Source of the DNA: a virus
Reading direction: 5' to 3' (one strand)
Virus record (IMG/VR): IMGVR_UViG_3300027736_000067
Location: 1 to 52,322 of that record
Length of the DNA: 52,322 nucleotides
Shown: piece by piece, positions 9,095-17,335 of the stretch
How the letters are laid out: every line of letters begins with the position of its first letter
Numbering within the stretch: the first letter of the stretch is position 1
Notes under the pieces: generated by a model
What the model saw: only the letters and a program-made list of their open reading frames with translations
Database searches by the model: none
Told to the model about the DNA's origin: nothing
Program-made: the position numbers and the translations under genes

Positions 9095-9934
9095 TTAATT
9101 ATTTAATCCGTATTGTCCTCCAAGGGCAATTGCGTTTAGTTGTGTTACTTGTGTTGTAGTACCATCATTATTATCAGTTACATATTGAGCGTAAGGAACA
9201 ACTGTACCTGGAGGTAATGTTCCACCACTAAATGAACCTAACATAGCCGCAGTATATTCATAAAATTCATTTACCGAAATACCACTATAGAATGGTGTTA
9301 CACTTGGTGTTGGTGTGTTAGTTGGTGTTATTGGTGGTGTTTTTGTTGGTGTTGGCGTTGTTGTTTTTGTTGGTGTTACATTTGGTGTATCAGTTGGAGA
9401 TGCGGTAATACTTGGTGTTACATTTGGTGTTCTCGTTTGTGTAGTGGTTACACTTGGTGTTGGTGTTTTTGTTGGTGTTACATTTGGTGTATCTGTTGGA
9501 GATGCCGTAATACTTGGTGTTGGCGTATTAGTTGATGACGGAGTATCTGTTGGTGTTGCAGTTTGTGTTGGTGTCACATTTGGAGTATCTGTTGGTGTTG
9601 CAGTTTGTGTTGGTGTTACATTTGGAGTATCTGTTGGTGTTGGTGTTTGAGATTTAGTTGGTGTAGGAGTTGGTGTTTTTGTTACCGTTGGTGTTGGTGT
9701 TACAACTGCTAAACAAGTTGCACAATCCGTATAATCTACCGACATAGTTAATACAGTATCAGTACCTGTGTTAGGTTCTGCATTATCAATGATATCATAA
9801 CATCCAGGTGTTGTACCACCAGTGAATGTCAAATAGTAATTTCCATTAACCGCTGGTAATGATGAACTATTAAAGTCAACTAATATTGCGGGACCACCGC
9901 CACAATAACCTATAAGATATGTTACTAAAGCCAT
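9095..9934 (-). CDS. Thr/Pro-repeat protein, 279 aa, probable virion surface or fibre protein
   Basis: Three parts are visible. Residues 1-75 are a small beta-rich domain (MALVTYLIGYCGGGPAIL, with a Cys pair in DYTDCATC). Residues about 78-215 are an irregular TPTPT/TDTPNVTP repeat almost free of charge. The last 60 residues form a second small domain (SVNEFYEYTAAMLGSFSGG). Thr/Pro stalks like this act as extended spacers and can carry O-glycans in Bacteroidota; that is inference. The start follows a TATTTATA motif by 12 nt. A tail-fibre, head-decoration or baseplate role is possible. Confidence 0.65.
   Translation of the reverse strand: MALVTYLIGYCGGGPAILVDFNSSSLPAVNGNYYLTFTGGTTPGCYDIIDNAEPNTGTDTVLTMSVDYTDCATCLAVVTPTPTVTKTPTPTPTKSQTPTPTDTPNVTPTQTATPTDTPNVTPTQTATPTDTPSSTNTPTPSITASPTDTPNVTPTKTPTPSVTTTQTRTPNVTPSITASPTDTPNVTPTKTTTPTPTKTPPITPTNTPTPSVTPFYSGISVNEFYEYTAAMLGSFSGGTLPPGTVVPYAQYVTDNNDGTTTQVTQLNAIALGGQYGLNN
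9300..9700. repeat. Degenerate DNA repeats coding the Thr/Pro stalk
   Basis: Units such as TTGGTGTTACATTTGGTGTA recur many times with small changes. They are in frame with the 9095-9934 gene and explain the long Val/Gly-rich open frame on the other strand. Copy number is likely to vary by slippage or recombination. Confidence 0.8.
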
Positions 9935-9946
9935 CTATTTTTTCTT

Positions 9947-9954
9947 TATAAATA
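9947..9954 (-). promoter_or_regulatory. Late-type motif before Thr/Pro-repeat gene
   Basis: TATTTATA on the coding strand, 12 nt before the ATG at 9934. Confidence 0.5.
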
Positions 9955-9969
9955 TACGATTATACCTAA

Positions 9970-10710
9970 TTATTTAAGTGTTTCTTGAATTTGTCTCTCT
10001 ACAGTCAGCTCTTTATCCAAAGTTTTATTTAATCTGTCAAACAATTTTTGAATATGACCCGACCTCCTCAAGAATTTGAATACTAAATTTTCGTAAGAAA
10101 GTTCCCCGTCTTTCTCAAGACCTGAGTTTCTATATTCTTTTAATTTGGTTTTTAACAAGTCTAATTTTTTATTATCATCATCTTCAATCGCAGAATCAAT
10201 CTTATCAGTCCAAGTTTTAATTTTCTGTTTTAAAACTTCTTGGTCTACCTGATTTTTCATTTTACTTGGCTCACTAATCCATTCATTATTCATAATTGAG
10301 AACACACCTGAACTATAATGTGATTCTTCAGTGTCTTGGGCATAAAGTTCAACATCGTATCCATAGATTTTGATGTCATGTTTGTCATTAAAGATTTGTT
10401 TCTTTAAATTATATAATTCTTTGTAAAGTTCTGAATCATCTTCATATTGTTGTAAATTAACATGTACGTGTAAATCAAAATCAGAAAATTCTGACCAATT
10501 GAAGTTAGCCAAAGAACCTGTTAATACAACATCTTCCACAAAAACATCTTCTCCAAGATAATCAATGAATTCCTCAGCAATCTTTAAAAGAGCCTTTCTA
10601 ACTTTTGGAATTATTGTTGCCTTGTTAGGATTTGCAGGGTTTTCCCAAACTTTTGGATTTAAAGTTTCTTTAACGGAAAAACTATCAAGGATTTTTTGAA
10701 AATTACTCAT
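9970..10710 (-). CDS. Nucleotidyltransferase-like protein, 246 aa
   Basis: Residues 65-84 read GSLANFNWSEFSDFDLHVHV, the Pol-beta/MNT superfamily signature (GS, a spacer, then D-x-D at 77 and 79). A third acidic position is offered by YGYDVELYAQD near 119-121. Such enzymes transfer NMP to RNA ends, proteins or small molecules; the substrate here cannot be told. The C-terminal 70 residues are helical and basic. The start follows a GTATTTATTA motif by only 3 nt. The gene stands upstream of the Thr/Pro-repeat gene and downstream of the KTSC gene, all on the minus strand. Confidence 0.75.
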   Translation of the reverse strand: MSNFQKILDSFSVKETLNPKVWENPANPNKATIIPKVRKALLKIAEEFIDYLGEDVFVEDVVLTGSLANFNWSEFSDFDLHVHVNLQQYEDDSELYKELYNLKKQIFNDKHDIKIYGYDVELYAQDTEESHYSSGVFSIMNNEWISEPSKMKNQVDQEVLKQKIKTWTDKIDSAIEDDDNKKLDLLKTKLKEYRNSGLEKDGELSYENLVFKFLRRSGHIQKLFDRLNKTLDKELTVERQIQETLK

Positions 10711-10713
10711 CCT

Positions 10714-10723
10714 TAATAAATAC
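10714..10723 (-). promoter_or_regulatory. Late-type motif before nucleotidyltransferase-like gene
   Basis: The coding strand reads GTATTTATTA, 3 nt before the ATG at 10710. It overlaps the stop of the upstream gene. Confidence 0.5.
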
Positions 10724-10965
10724 TACAGTTTCTTATACTTATACTTTTTTGAAATATCGGTTGTAAAATACTTTCCTTGAGATTCGGATTTTCTGAATGC
10801 TGTGTAGGCTTGGTGTGGAACTGATTCATATTCGTATCTGTGTCCATTATTAAACTCAACAATTAACTTACTTGTTTCAGTATCGTATTCAGTTTTCTTT
10901 ATGTTTGAAGATTTTATTTCATTGATAATCTTCGTTCCTTTGATTTCTTCTTTAGTTATTCCCAT
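10723..10965 (-). CDS. KTSC-domain protein, 80 aa
   Basis: The central part SSNIKKTEYDTETSKLIVEF, then NGHRYEYESVPHQAY and SQGKYFTTDI, matches the short KTSC domain, often found in phage and bacterial proteins. Its last residues, KYKYKKL, are basic. The function of KTSC is not settled; an RNA- or protein-binding role has been proposed from its association with lysyl-tRNA synthetases. It overlaps the upstream gene by 14 nt. Confidence 0.8.
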   Translation of the reverse strand: MGITKEEIKGTKIINEIKSSNIKKTEYDTETSKLIVEFNNGHRYEYESVPHQAYTAFRKSESQGKYFTTDISKKYKYKKL

Positions 10966-11254
10966 CTTTTAAAGGTGTTAATTCATCAATTTTATTTAAT
11001 AACGGTTGGATGTATTCAGTTAACTCACCCTGGTGTATTTCAAAACCATAATCCTTAATTTGTTTAAATAAAGCATTTTTCTTGTTAATGAACTTTTCAC
11101 GTAATGTCATCATCTTAAACGTAGGGTTCATAACCCTCTCCAATTGTTCTTGACTAAATCCCTCCTCTTGTAAATGAGTTCTTAACTCAAGATAATTATC
11201 CAAAAGTTCTCTTAAGGTTAAACTACTCTCCAAAAATTTTTCAAATGGTTTCAT
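10952..11254 (-). CDS. Small helical protein, 100 aa
   Basis: Not recognised. The start is placed at MKPFEKFLESSLTLRELLDN because the open frame upstream of it carries a GTATTTATA motif 4 nt before this ATG. The protein is almost all helix with heptad-like spacing (LEERTHLQ-type segments). The N-terminal FLE|S resembles the prohead protease sites seen elsewhere in the window. It overlaps the KTSC gene. Confidence 0.6.
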   Translation of the reverse strand: MKPFEKFLESSLTLRELLDNYLELRTHLQEEGFSQEQLERVMNPTFKMMTLREKFINKKNALFKQIKDYGFEIHQGELTEYIQPLLNKIDELTPLKDGNN

Positions 11255-11258
11255 ATAA

Positions 11259-11267
11259 TATAAATAC
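11259..11267 (-). promoter_or_regulatory. Late-type motif GTATTTATA before 11254 gene
   Basis: Exact GTATTTATA on the coding strand, 4 nt before the ATG, in the gap after the Hsp20 gene. Confidence 0.55.
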
Positions 11268-11314
11268 AAAACCCCCACCAAAATGATGAGGGTTTGTAAA
11301 TCCACGGAATTTAA

Positions 11315-11701
11315 TTATAGAATACTAATTCTTTTCTTCTCTTGTTTTTTGAAGTTTGGAACAAATACGGTTAAAAGACCGTCTTCTATTGTTGCCTCTA
11401 CAGACTCAGGATTATAACCATCACCAATAGTAAATTTCTTAGATATTGATTTGGTTCTTGATTCTCCTTTCATTTTATATGTTCTTTCTCCTTCAATGTG
11501 TAGAACACCGTCTTCCATTTCTACTTTTAGATTTGTTTTATTAAATCCTGGCGCTTCAAAGAAAAGATACGCTCCGTCATTTGTGTAATCAACTTCATAC
11601 TTATCATCTGTATCACTTGTTGTAGTTTTTTTATAATACGGATAAGTCGGAATTTCTCCAAAGAATTTGTCAAATAAATCATTTGCATTTCTGTAAATCA
11701 T
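11315..11701 (-). CDS. Small heat-shock protein, Hsp20/alpha-crystallin
   Basis: At 128 aa it has the normal length. The alpha-crystallin domain spans about residues 35-128: DGAYLFFEAPGFNKTNLKVE, then GVLHIEGERTYK, and the closing EDGLLTVFVPNFKKQEKKR. The C-terminal ISIL carries the I-x-I/L motif used for oligomer assembly. sHSPs are ATP-independent holdases and here could protect phage proteins during rapid synthesis. It is divergent from the ClpC-like gene across a 198-bp region with two palindromes, so holdase and unfoldase may share regulation. T4-like cyanophages also carry Hsp20. Confidence 0.93.
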   Translation of the reverse strand: MIYRNANDLFDKFFGEIPTYPYYKKTTTSDTDDKYEVDYTNDGAYLFFEAPGFNKTNLKVEMEDGVLHIEGERTYKMKGESRTKSISKKFTIGDGYNPESVEATIEDGLLTVFVPNFKKQEKKRISIL

Positions 11702-11799
11702 AATTTTTTAGTTTTTTAAAATTTATTATTTATATTTGTAATAATCAAGTTTGATGCCGCTGAAACTTACCTGTAATTATTTCAGTTCTTTTCTTAACA

Positions 11800-11818
11800 A
11801 TATGTCATTATGACATAT
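11800..11818. promoter_or_regulatory. Perfect 19-nt palindrome between hsp20 and clpC
   Basis: ATATGTCAT T ATGACATAT is a perfect inverted repeat upstream of the ClpC-like promoter. Its half-site TGTCA/TGACA recurs at 11834-11846 and at the 18222 promoter. A dimeric regulator site is the simplest reading. Confidence 0.55.
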
Positions 11819-11833
11819 AAAAAAAATAAATCC

Positions 11834-11846
11834 TGACAATTTGTCA
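11834..11846. promoter_or_regulatory. Second palindrome, TGACAATTTGTCA
   Basis: A perfect 13-nt palindrome ending 5 nt before the -33 TTTG of the clpC promoter, with the same TGACA half-site as the 11800 palindrome. Confidence 0.5.
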
Positions 11847-11851
11847 AATTA

Positions 11852-11883
11852 TTTGGCGGTGTATGAAATTTGACACATCTTTG
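11852..11883 (+). promoter_or_regulatory. Bacteroidota-type promoter of the ClpC-like gene
   Basis: TTTG at 11852-11855, 20 nt, then CATCTTTG at 11876-11883 (one mismatch to TAnnTTTG). The ATG at 11900 is 16 nt downstream. This places the start at 11900 rather than at an upstream in-frame codon. Confidence 0.65.
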
Positions 11884-11899
11884 TAAAAATTATTTAATT

Positions 11900-13912
11900 A
11901 TGCACGATATCATGGACGACGACGACAAAATGAGTAAAAAACAAAAACAGTCTTCTGACAGCAATACTCCTGTCTTGGACAACTTCAGTAGAGATTTAAA
12001 TAAACTTGCCGCTGAAGGTAAATTAGACCCTGTCATCGGACGTGACAGAGAGATTTTAAGAATCGCTCAAATTCTATCTCGTAGAAAAAAGAATAACCCA
12101 ATTATTATTGGTGAACCTGGTTGTGGTAAGACTGCAATTGTAGATGGTTTGGCAATGAAAATTGTAAGCGGGGAATGTCCTCGTAATTTAGTTGATAAAA
12201 GAATCGTAAACCTTGATTTGACTTCAGTGGTTGCTGGTACAAAATACCGTGGTCAGTTTGAAGAAAGAATGAAGGTGATTATTGAAGAACTTCATGCTAA
12301 TCCAAACATCATTGTATTCATTGATGAGATTCATACCTTGGTGGGTTCTGGTAACTCAGCTGGTTCAATGGATGGTTCTAATATCTTTAAACCCGCATTA
12401 TCTCGCGGTGAACTTCAATGTATTGGTGCTACCACATTGGATGAATTCAGAAAAAATATTGAAAAGGATGGAGCTCTTGAGCGTAGATTCCAAAAGGTTA
12501 TGGTTGAACCATCTTCTGTGGTGGAGACAATTCAAATCCTAAAGAACATTCGTGAGAAATATGAAAGCTTCCATAAAGTTGTCTATTCAGACGAGGTTAT
12601 TGAATCTTGTGTAAAATTAGCTGACCGTTATATTACAGATAGAGAATTCCCTGATAAGGCGTTTGATATTATGGATGAGGTTGGAGCTCGTATGCAAACT
12701 GAACTAAAGGTACCCGAAGCAATTGAAGAATTGAAGAAGAAAGCTGCAGAAATTCGTGAACAAAAAGTTGATGTTGTTAAGAAACAAAACTACGAACAAG
12801 CTGCTCAGTTAAGAGATAAGGAAAAAAAGTTATTAGACAAACTTGAAATAGAAAAAAGAAAGTTTGAAGACGAACTTCAAAAAGACAAACAAATCATTTC
12901 TCTTGAGGATGTTTATGATGTGGTTTCCAATATGACTAAAATCCCTGTTAATAAAATGAGTGTTGATGATGCAAAAGCATTAATCAACTTGGATAAAGAA
13001 TTAATCGGTAAGGTTATTGGTCAAGATGCTGCGGTTGTTAAAATTGCGAAAGCAATCAAAAGAAACAGATTGGGTATTAAAGACCCGAACCGTCCAATTG
13101 GTTCATTTGTATTTCTTGGTTCAACAGGTGTTGGTAAGACTCACTTGGCCAAACAATTAGCAAAAGAAATGTTTGGCTCTGAAGATTCACTTATCCGTGT
13201 GGATATGTCTGAATACCAAGAGAAACATACTGTATTTAAATTGGTGGGAGCTCCTCCAGGTTATGTTGGATATGAAGAAGGTGGTCAGTTGACTGAAAAG
13301 GTTAAGAATAAACCATATTCTGTTATTTTATTTGATGAGGTTGAAAAGGCTCACAAAGACGTATTCACTGTGTTACTTCAAATCTTAGATGATGGTCACG
13401 TAACAGATAGTTTAGGTCGTAAGATTAACTTCAAGAATACCTTAATCATCTTAACATCAAACTTAGGTGTTAAAAAATTACAAGACTTCGGTACAGGTAT
13501 TGGTTTTTCCTCTAACTCTTACAGTAATGATGAGGCTAAGAAACAAGTATTAATGAAAGAGATGAAAAATTTCTTCTCTCCTGAGTTCTTGAACCGTATT
13601 GATGATACAATTGTATTCAATTCTTTAACTCCTGAAGACATCAAGAAAATAACTGATATTGAATTGAAGAAATTAGTAACTCGTTTGAAAGATATGAAAT
13701 ACGGAATTTCTTATGATGAGACTTTGGTTGAATACTTAGCTAAAATTGGATTTGATGAGTTATACGGAGCTCGACCTTTGAAAAGAGCAATACAAGACAA
13801 AGTTGAGGATTTGTTGTCTGAAGAAGTTTTAACAGGTAAGATGATTGAAGGTAAATCCTACAACATCAAGGTTGAAAATGAGGAGATTAAAATTGTGAAG
13901 AAAGGTAAATAA
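11900..13912 (+). CDS. clpC: ClpC-type AAA+ unfoldase lacking the N-domain, 670 aa
   Basis: Two AAA+ rings are present. D1 has Walker A GEPGCGKTAIVDGLA at 71-85 and Walker B FIDEIHTLVG. D2 has Walker A GSTGVGKTHLAKQLA near 407 and Walker B VILFDEVEKAH. The middle contains a UVR-like coiled segment, NYEQAAQLRDKEKKLLDKL, which marks ClpC rather than ClpA. Near residue 533, FGTGIGFSSN supplies the (I/L/V)GF loop that docks onto ClpP. The usual N-terminal Clp-N repeats (about 150 aa) are absent: the protein starts with an acidic MHDIMDDDDK and a short linker. That domain normally binds adaptors, so substrate choice should differ from host ClpC. A phage ClpP is encoded at 36974 and a tmRNA at 17336. 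Confidence 0.93.
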   Translation: MHDIMDDDDKMSKKQKQSSDSNTPVLDNFSRDLNKLAAEGKLDPVIGRDREILRIAQILSRRKKNNPIIIGEPGCGKTAIVDGLAMKIVSGECPRNLVDKRIVNLDLTSVVAGTKYRGQFEERMKVIIEELHANPNIIVFIDEIHTLVGSGNSAGSMDGSNIFKPALSRGELQCIGATTLDEFRKNIEKDGALERRFQKVMVEPSSVVETIQILKNIREKYESFHKVVYSDEVIESCVKLADRYITDREFPDKAFDIMDEVGARMQTELKVPEAIEELKKKAAEIREQKVDVVKKQNYEQAAQLRDKEKKLLDKLEIEKRKFEDELQKDKQIISLEDVYDVVSNMTKIPVNKMSVDDAKALINLDKELIGKVIGQDAAVVKIAKAIKRNRLGIKDPNRPIGSFVFLGSTGVGKTHLAKQLAKEMFGSEDSLIRVDMSEYQEKHTVFKLVGAPPGYVGYEEGGQLTEKVKNKPYSVILFDEVEKAHKDVFTVLLQILDDGHVTDSLGRKINFKNTLIILTSNLGVKKLQDFGTGIGFSSNSYSNDEAKKQVLMKEMKNFFSPEFLNRIDDTIVFNSLTPEDIKKITDIELKKLVTRLKDMKYGISYDETLVEYLAKIGFDELYGARPLKRAIQDKVEDLLSEEVLTGKMIEGKSYNIKVENEEIKIVKKGK

Positions 13913-13914
13913 AT

Positions 13915-13941
13915 AAAAGGGGGAGAAATCCCCCTTTTTTT
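13915..13941 (+). terminator. Rho-independent terminator after clpC
   Basis: AAAAGGGGGA, loop GAAA, TCCCCCTTTT, then a T run. It ends transcription before the next gene, whose own late-type motif begins within the T run. Confidence 0.9.
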
Positions 13942-13950
13942 GTATTTATA
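13942..13950 (+). promoter_or_regulatory. Late-type motif GTATTTATA before zincin gene
   Basis: Exact GTATTTATA, 3 nt before a GTG start. It follows the clpC terminator directly, so it must serve only the downstream gene. Confidence 0.6.
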
Positions 13951-13953
13951 AAA

Positions 13954-14595
13954 GTGAGAGACTTAATAAGAAAAATTTTAACTGAAGAACAAACTCAATC
14001 TAATCTAGACAGAGTCATAGACTCTTTAGGTAACGGAATTGATTCTGAGTTACTTAATAGAATAAAACATTACATTAAGTCATACATTCAAGATAGGGGG
14101 TACACCGTAAAATTTTTAAATTCCTGTTCAACAGGGTTTTCAGGTGTTAGAACTAAAAAACAAGTGATAATTTGTTCACCAATGACTATGAGTTCTATTG
14201 GTGATTTCATTTACACAATTTTCCACGAATTAAGGCATGAAGACCAAATGACAACACTTCAAATGGAAAATCCATTAACCGATATGGATTTAGAAGATTT
14301 TGAAGAACTTTCAGAACAATACTGGAACATGGAAATGGATGCTGACACATCAGCAAAAAAAGAAGTGGCGAAAATGATATTAGATTTAGGTATCCCAATT
14401 AAAGAAGCGAAACAAAATTTCAGATTAGCTCAACATATTGAAAATTACCAATATTCAAGTAATTTAGTAAAAGCCTACATCCAACGTTTAGTAATGGATA
14501 TTATCCGCATGAAAAAGGATGGTGTTGAATTTACTGACATCCAAGACCATCCTTTTGTTAAAAGACATTTAGATAAACTAGAAGAGTTTATTTAA
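13954..14595 (+). CDS. Zincin-like metallopeptidase with prohead-type N-terminus, 213 aa
   Basis: The start is GTG, fixed by the motif 3 nt upstream and the terminator behind it. The first residues, MRDLIRKILTEEQ, end in an LTE|E site like those cut by T4-type prohead proteases. The segment IYTIFHELRHEDQM near residues 85-98 has the HExxH zinc-protease motif, and MEMDADTSAKKE about 35 residues later offers a third ligand. The rest is helical. It may be a virion-internal peptidase delivered with the DNA. The overall fold is unconfirmed and no family is named. Confidence 0.7.
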   Translation: MRDLIRKILTEEQTQSNLDRVIDSLGNGIDSELLNRIKHYIKSYIQDRGYTVKFLNSCSTGFSGVRTKKQVIICSPMTMSSIGDFIYTIFHELRHEDQMTTLQMENPLTDMDLEDFEELSEQYWNMEMDADTSAKKEVAKMILDLGIPIKEAKQNFRLAQHIENYQYSSNLVKAYIQRLVMDIIRMKKDGVEFTDIQDHPFVKRHLDKLEEFI

Positions 14596-15434
14596 AAAAT
14601 AAATCTACTCTGTTGGTTATAAATTTTAGCCTCTTTATAGTGTAATTTATACCCTAATTTTTCAATCATTTTTTTACCCATACTGATTCCGTTGAAAACA
14701 TCTTCAACAACGACATATTCATTTTTTGTATGATAGTTGTAATATCCGATTGAGAAATTAATACAAGAAAAATCAAACTTACCTCTTAATGAATAAACGT
14801 CAGTATACGGATGAACCATATATTGCATACGTTCATTGTCCATACCTTCTGTTAAGATTTCATCAACAGTACTGAAGAATTCAGAATCTCTATCAAATAA
14901 TATTTGACCAAAACATTTTTCAGTAATCATCCAGTTTTCAGGGGCGTCAAATTGAATTGCATAACCGACATTTTGGAAAAATTCTTCGTTAGCTTTTTTG
15001 GACCCGTGACAACCAGTTTCTTCCGATACGAAAAATGCCGCTTTCAAATATGGTAATTCTTTCAATAAAGTTAAACATCCAAAAACACCACATTTGTCAT
15101 CACCACCAATACCTGTCGCGTGACCGAAGTCATTATATGCTTTATAGGATAACTTTGTTTCTCCTTGAGCATTTGGAAGGTATTCTTCCGCAATATTGAT
15201 TGTATCAATTTCGTGAACAGTATCTGTATGTGAAATCACACACGGGAAATAAAAGTCAGGAGCAATTAATGGTGATTCCTGCTTGGTGGCATAAACGTTC
15301 TTGAATTCATCAACATAGAATTCAATATTGTTTTCAGTCAACCAATTTTTTAGGAATTCAACCATAAGGTCTTCCTGATACGTTTTAGTTGGAACACTTA
15401 GAACGTCTTTAAGTAATTGTAGATTTTGTGTCAT
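14592..15434 (-). CDS. M20-family-like zinc peptidase, 280 aa
   Basis: The start is placed at MTQNLQLLKDVLSVPTKTYQ because a TATCTTTG box stands 5 nt before this ATG. Metal-binding signatures of M20/PepT-type peptidases are in order: SHTDTVH (H69, D71), GIGGDDKCGV (D112), SEETGCHGS (E138-E139), and YYNYHTKNEYVVVEDV near the C-terminus for the last ligand. The usual dimerisation domain appears short, since the family is normally 350-400 aa. It could process peptides from degraded host or tagged proteins. It overlaps the convergent zincin gene by 4 nt. Confidence 0.8.
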   Translation of the reverse strand: MTQNLQLLKDVLSVPTKTYQEDLMVEFLKNWLTENNIEFYVDEFKNVYATKQESPLIAPDFYFPCVISHTDTVHEIDTINIAEEYLPNAQGETKLSYKAYNDFGHATGIGGDDKCGVFGCLTLLKELPYLKAAFFVSEETGCHGSKKANEEFFQNVGYAIQFDAPENWMITEKCFGQILFDRDSEFFSTVDEILTEGMDNERMQYMVHPYTDVYSLRGKFDFSCINFSIGYYNYHTKNEYVVVEDVFNGISMGKKMIEKLGYKLHYKEAKIYNQQSRFIF

Positions 15435-15439
15435 AAACA

Positions 15440-15447
15440 CAAAGATA
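15440..15447 (-). promoter_or_regulatory. Host-type -7 box for the M20-like peptidase
   Basis: The coding strand reads TATCTTTG, a full match to TAnnTTTG, 5 nt before the ATG at 15434. This predicts a leaderless mRNA. Confidence 0.6.
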
Positions 15448-15455
15448 AGAAAAAA

Positions 15456-16496
15456 TTAGATTTCTTCCAAATTAAATAATGTGGGCTGATAAAGTAGATA
15501 ATAGAAATTCTCCTCAGTCAATTTCAATGTTCTTTGTTTTAACTCTTTTGAAAGTTTAACAATAACCTTATTTGGGTTCATTTCAAAATTTTCAATATAA
15601 AATCTAACATCTTTCTTTTTAGGTAAAGTGTGCCATTTACCAACTTCAAATTTCTTGCCAACCCTATCTACCATATCAAGATATTCTTGCATACTGAAAT
15701 CACCGTTTCCACCATCTTCAATCTTTTCAATTATATCATCTAATTTACGTCCAACATAATTGTTGAATGAATCACTATCAAATTTTTCAGAATCTTGATA
15801 TTCATAACTATTCTCTTGCCATCCACCTATTGAAGATTTACTTGAACTGAAAATTTTAGGTAGTAATTCCGCAATTGGTACATGTACCATATTTTCCTTA
15901 ATATACCACATTACAAGATTTGCAATAGTTGTTGTAAATTCGTCATCAGCAACATAGGTAAATCCAAAATCATTAAAATAGTCATTTAACTCTTTTTCAA
16001 TTCTTTCTTGAGCAACTTGGGTCATTTCCCTATTTTTTTCGGTATGATAATCGTCAAGAATATCTTGGGTTTCATTTTTAAATGAGGATAATAATTTTTT
16101 TGATAAATCTGACCTGAACTCATCATTTTCCAAATCAAACTTTTTTGGGAAAATGTATCTTGATATTTGTTTTAACTTTTCAATATTGTCCTCATTTAAT
16201 TCATAAAAAATGATGTACCCATTTTCAAAGTCCTCTTTAACACTAGACGAATCAATAAAGTCATAATCTGAATAATACGAATTAATCATTTTCATAAACC
16301 AAACATCATCTTCGTGTAAACCTACTCTGTCCCAAAATTTCTTATCGTTAAACCCTAGTTTAACAACACTTTGTCCACGGTTAGACCTATCTTCTCTAAC
16401 ATGATAGATGTCTGAGTCAGAATCTTCTAATTCCCCTTTTTGAATTTTACCTCTAACGTAATCCTTCAAAGCCATAAAAGTATCGTATGATGCCAT
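15456..16496 (-). CDS. Hypothetical protein, 346 aa, late-type promoter
   Basis: Not recognised. It is acidic and mixed alpha/beta with many aromatic residues (DVWFMKMINSYYSDYDFID, WYIKENMVHVPIAELLPK). There is no signal peptide. A GTATTTATA motif lies 6 nt before the ATG, which groups it with the probable virion genes. It is divergent from the methyltransferase gene. Confidence 0.65.
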   Translation of the reverse strand: MASYDTFMALKDYVRGKIQKGELEDSDSDIYHVREDRSNRGQSVVKLGFNDKKFWDRVGLHEDDVWFMKMINSYYSDYDFIDSSSVKEDFENGYIIFYELNEDNIEKLKQISRYIFPKKFDLENDEFRSDLSKKLLSSFKNETQDILDDYHTEKNREMTQVAQERIEKELNDYFNDFGFTYVADDEFTTTIANLVMWYIKENMVHVPIAELLPKIFSSSKSSIGGWQENSYEYQDSEKFDSDSFNNYVGRKLDDIIEKIEDGGNGDFSMQEYLDMVDRVGKKFEVGKWHTLPKKKDVRFYIENFEMNPNKVIVKLSKELKQRTLKLTEENFYYLLYQPTLFNLEEI

Positions 16497-16502
16497 ATTG
16501 TT

Positions 16503-16511
16503 TATAAATAC
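16503..16511 (-). promoter_or_regulatory. Late-type motif GTATTTATA before 16496 gene
   Basis: Exact GTATTTATA on the coding strand, 6 nt before the ATG, between two divergent genes. Confidence 0.6.
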
Positions 16512-16534
16512 TTAAAATATTCTATATTTTTCAC

Positions 16535-17296
16535 ATGAAAACAATTGAAGAGGCAATCCAGTCTGTCAAAGACTTTGACTGGAAAAATTCAACTCAAGAA
16601 GAGATTGAAAATATTTTGCCTACGTTTGGAATGAATGACGAGCAGTTGTTTGAAATGCCGAAAGAATTTGAACCTAATATGGGTTGGGGAATCAAGTTTT
16701 GGCAATACCCAAATCAATTAAGTAAGTTAATTACATACCTCAGGGACAAAGAAATTAATTCTTATTTTGAGATTGGTGTAAGGTGGGGTGGGACTTTTAT
16801 AATAATGAATGAAGTTCTAAGAACAAACAATCCATATATTGAATCATTTGCAAATGATTTTATTGACGCCTCAGAAATATTAGATACATATCAAAATAAA
16901 TTTACAGGAAACAGATTCACTTATTTACAAAATGATTCTAACGACGTGTATTTGTTTTATAATATAGGACCAAAAATACATAAACCAGAACCTCACATTG
17001 ATTGTGTTTTTATTGATGGATGTCACCTATATTGGTGCATTAAAGAAGATTATCAACGAGCACTAAATTTAGGTGCCAAGTATATTATATTTCACGATAT
17101 TATCAGTCAATCTTCCGTACCATCAAAAATGGCATGGGATGACATCAAAAAGAAACACAGAAAAACTTACGAATTTACCGACCAATATGATTCAGTTAAA
17201 GGGACTTATTTAGGTATTGGTGTTGTAGAAGTCACAAAAGATGACGATATATTTCCTTTCTATGAGGAATACTACCCACATTTGTTTGGAAAATAA
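16535..17296 (+). CDS. Class I SAM methyltransferase-like protein, 253 aa
   Basis: The segment INSYFEIGVRWGGTFIIM at 74-91 is the motif I glycine loop. CVFIDGCHLYWCIKEDYQRA near 150-169 and YIIFHDIISQ near 182-191 follow the order seen in Methyltransf_24/cephalosporin-hydroxylase-like methyltransferases, where H and D bind a metal. These modify small molecules or sugars. It is followed by the tmRNA gene, which has its own promoter. The substrate is unknown; a glycan or capsule modification would suit the other sugar-active genes here. Confidence 0.75.
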   Translation: MKTIEEAIQSVKDFDWKNSTQEEIENILPTFGMNDEQLFEMPKEFEPNMGWGIKFWQYPNQLSKLITYLRDKEINSYFEIGVRWGGTFIIMNEVLRTNNPYIESFANDFIDASEILDTYQNKFTGNRFTYLQNDSNDVYLFYNIGPKIHKPEPHIDCVFIDGCHLYWCIKEDYQRALNLGAKYIIFHDIISQSSVPSKMAWDDIKKKHRKTYEFTDQYDSVKGTYLGIGVVEVTKDDDIFPFYEEYYPHLFGK

Positions 17297-17316
17297 CATA
17301 TTTATACTTACCTTTG
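17285..17316 (+). promoter_or_regulatory. Bacteroidota-type promoter of the tmRNA gene
   Basis: TTTG at 17285-17288, 20 nt, then TACCTTTG at 17309-17316, a full match to TAnnTTTG. It overlaps the end of the methyltransferase gene. Transcription should start about 12-15 nt before the mature tmRNA end. Confidence 0.75.
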
Positions 17317-17335
17317 TTTCAGTTCTTTAAAATAT

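Noticed and set aside
9315-9650. Val/Gly-rich open frame opposite the Thr/Pro-repeat gene
   Set aside because: It is the antisense reading of ACC/CCA-type repeat codons and has no start context. The minus-strand frame has a start motif and globular ends.
9300-9700. Repeats considered as a CRISPR array
   Set aside because: Units are short, in frame with a protein and vary gradually; there are no unique equal-length spacers.
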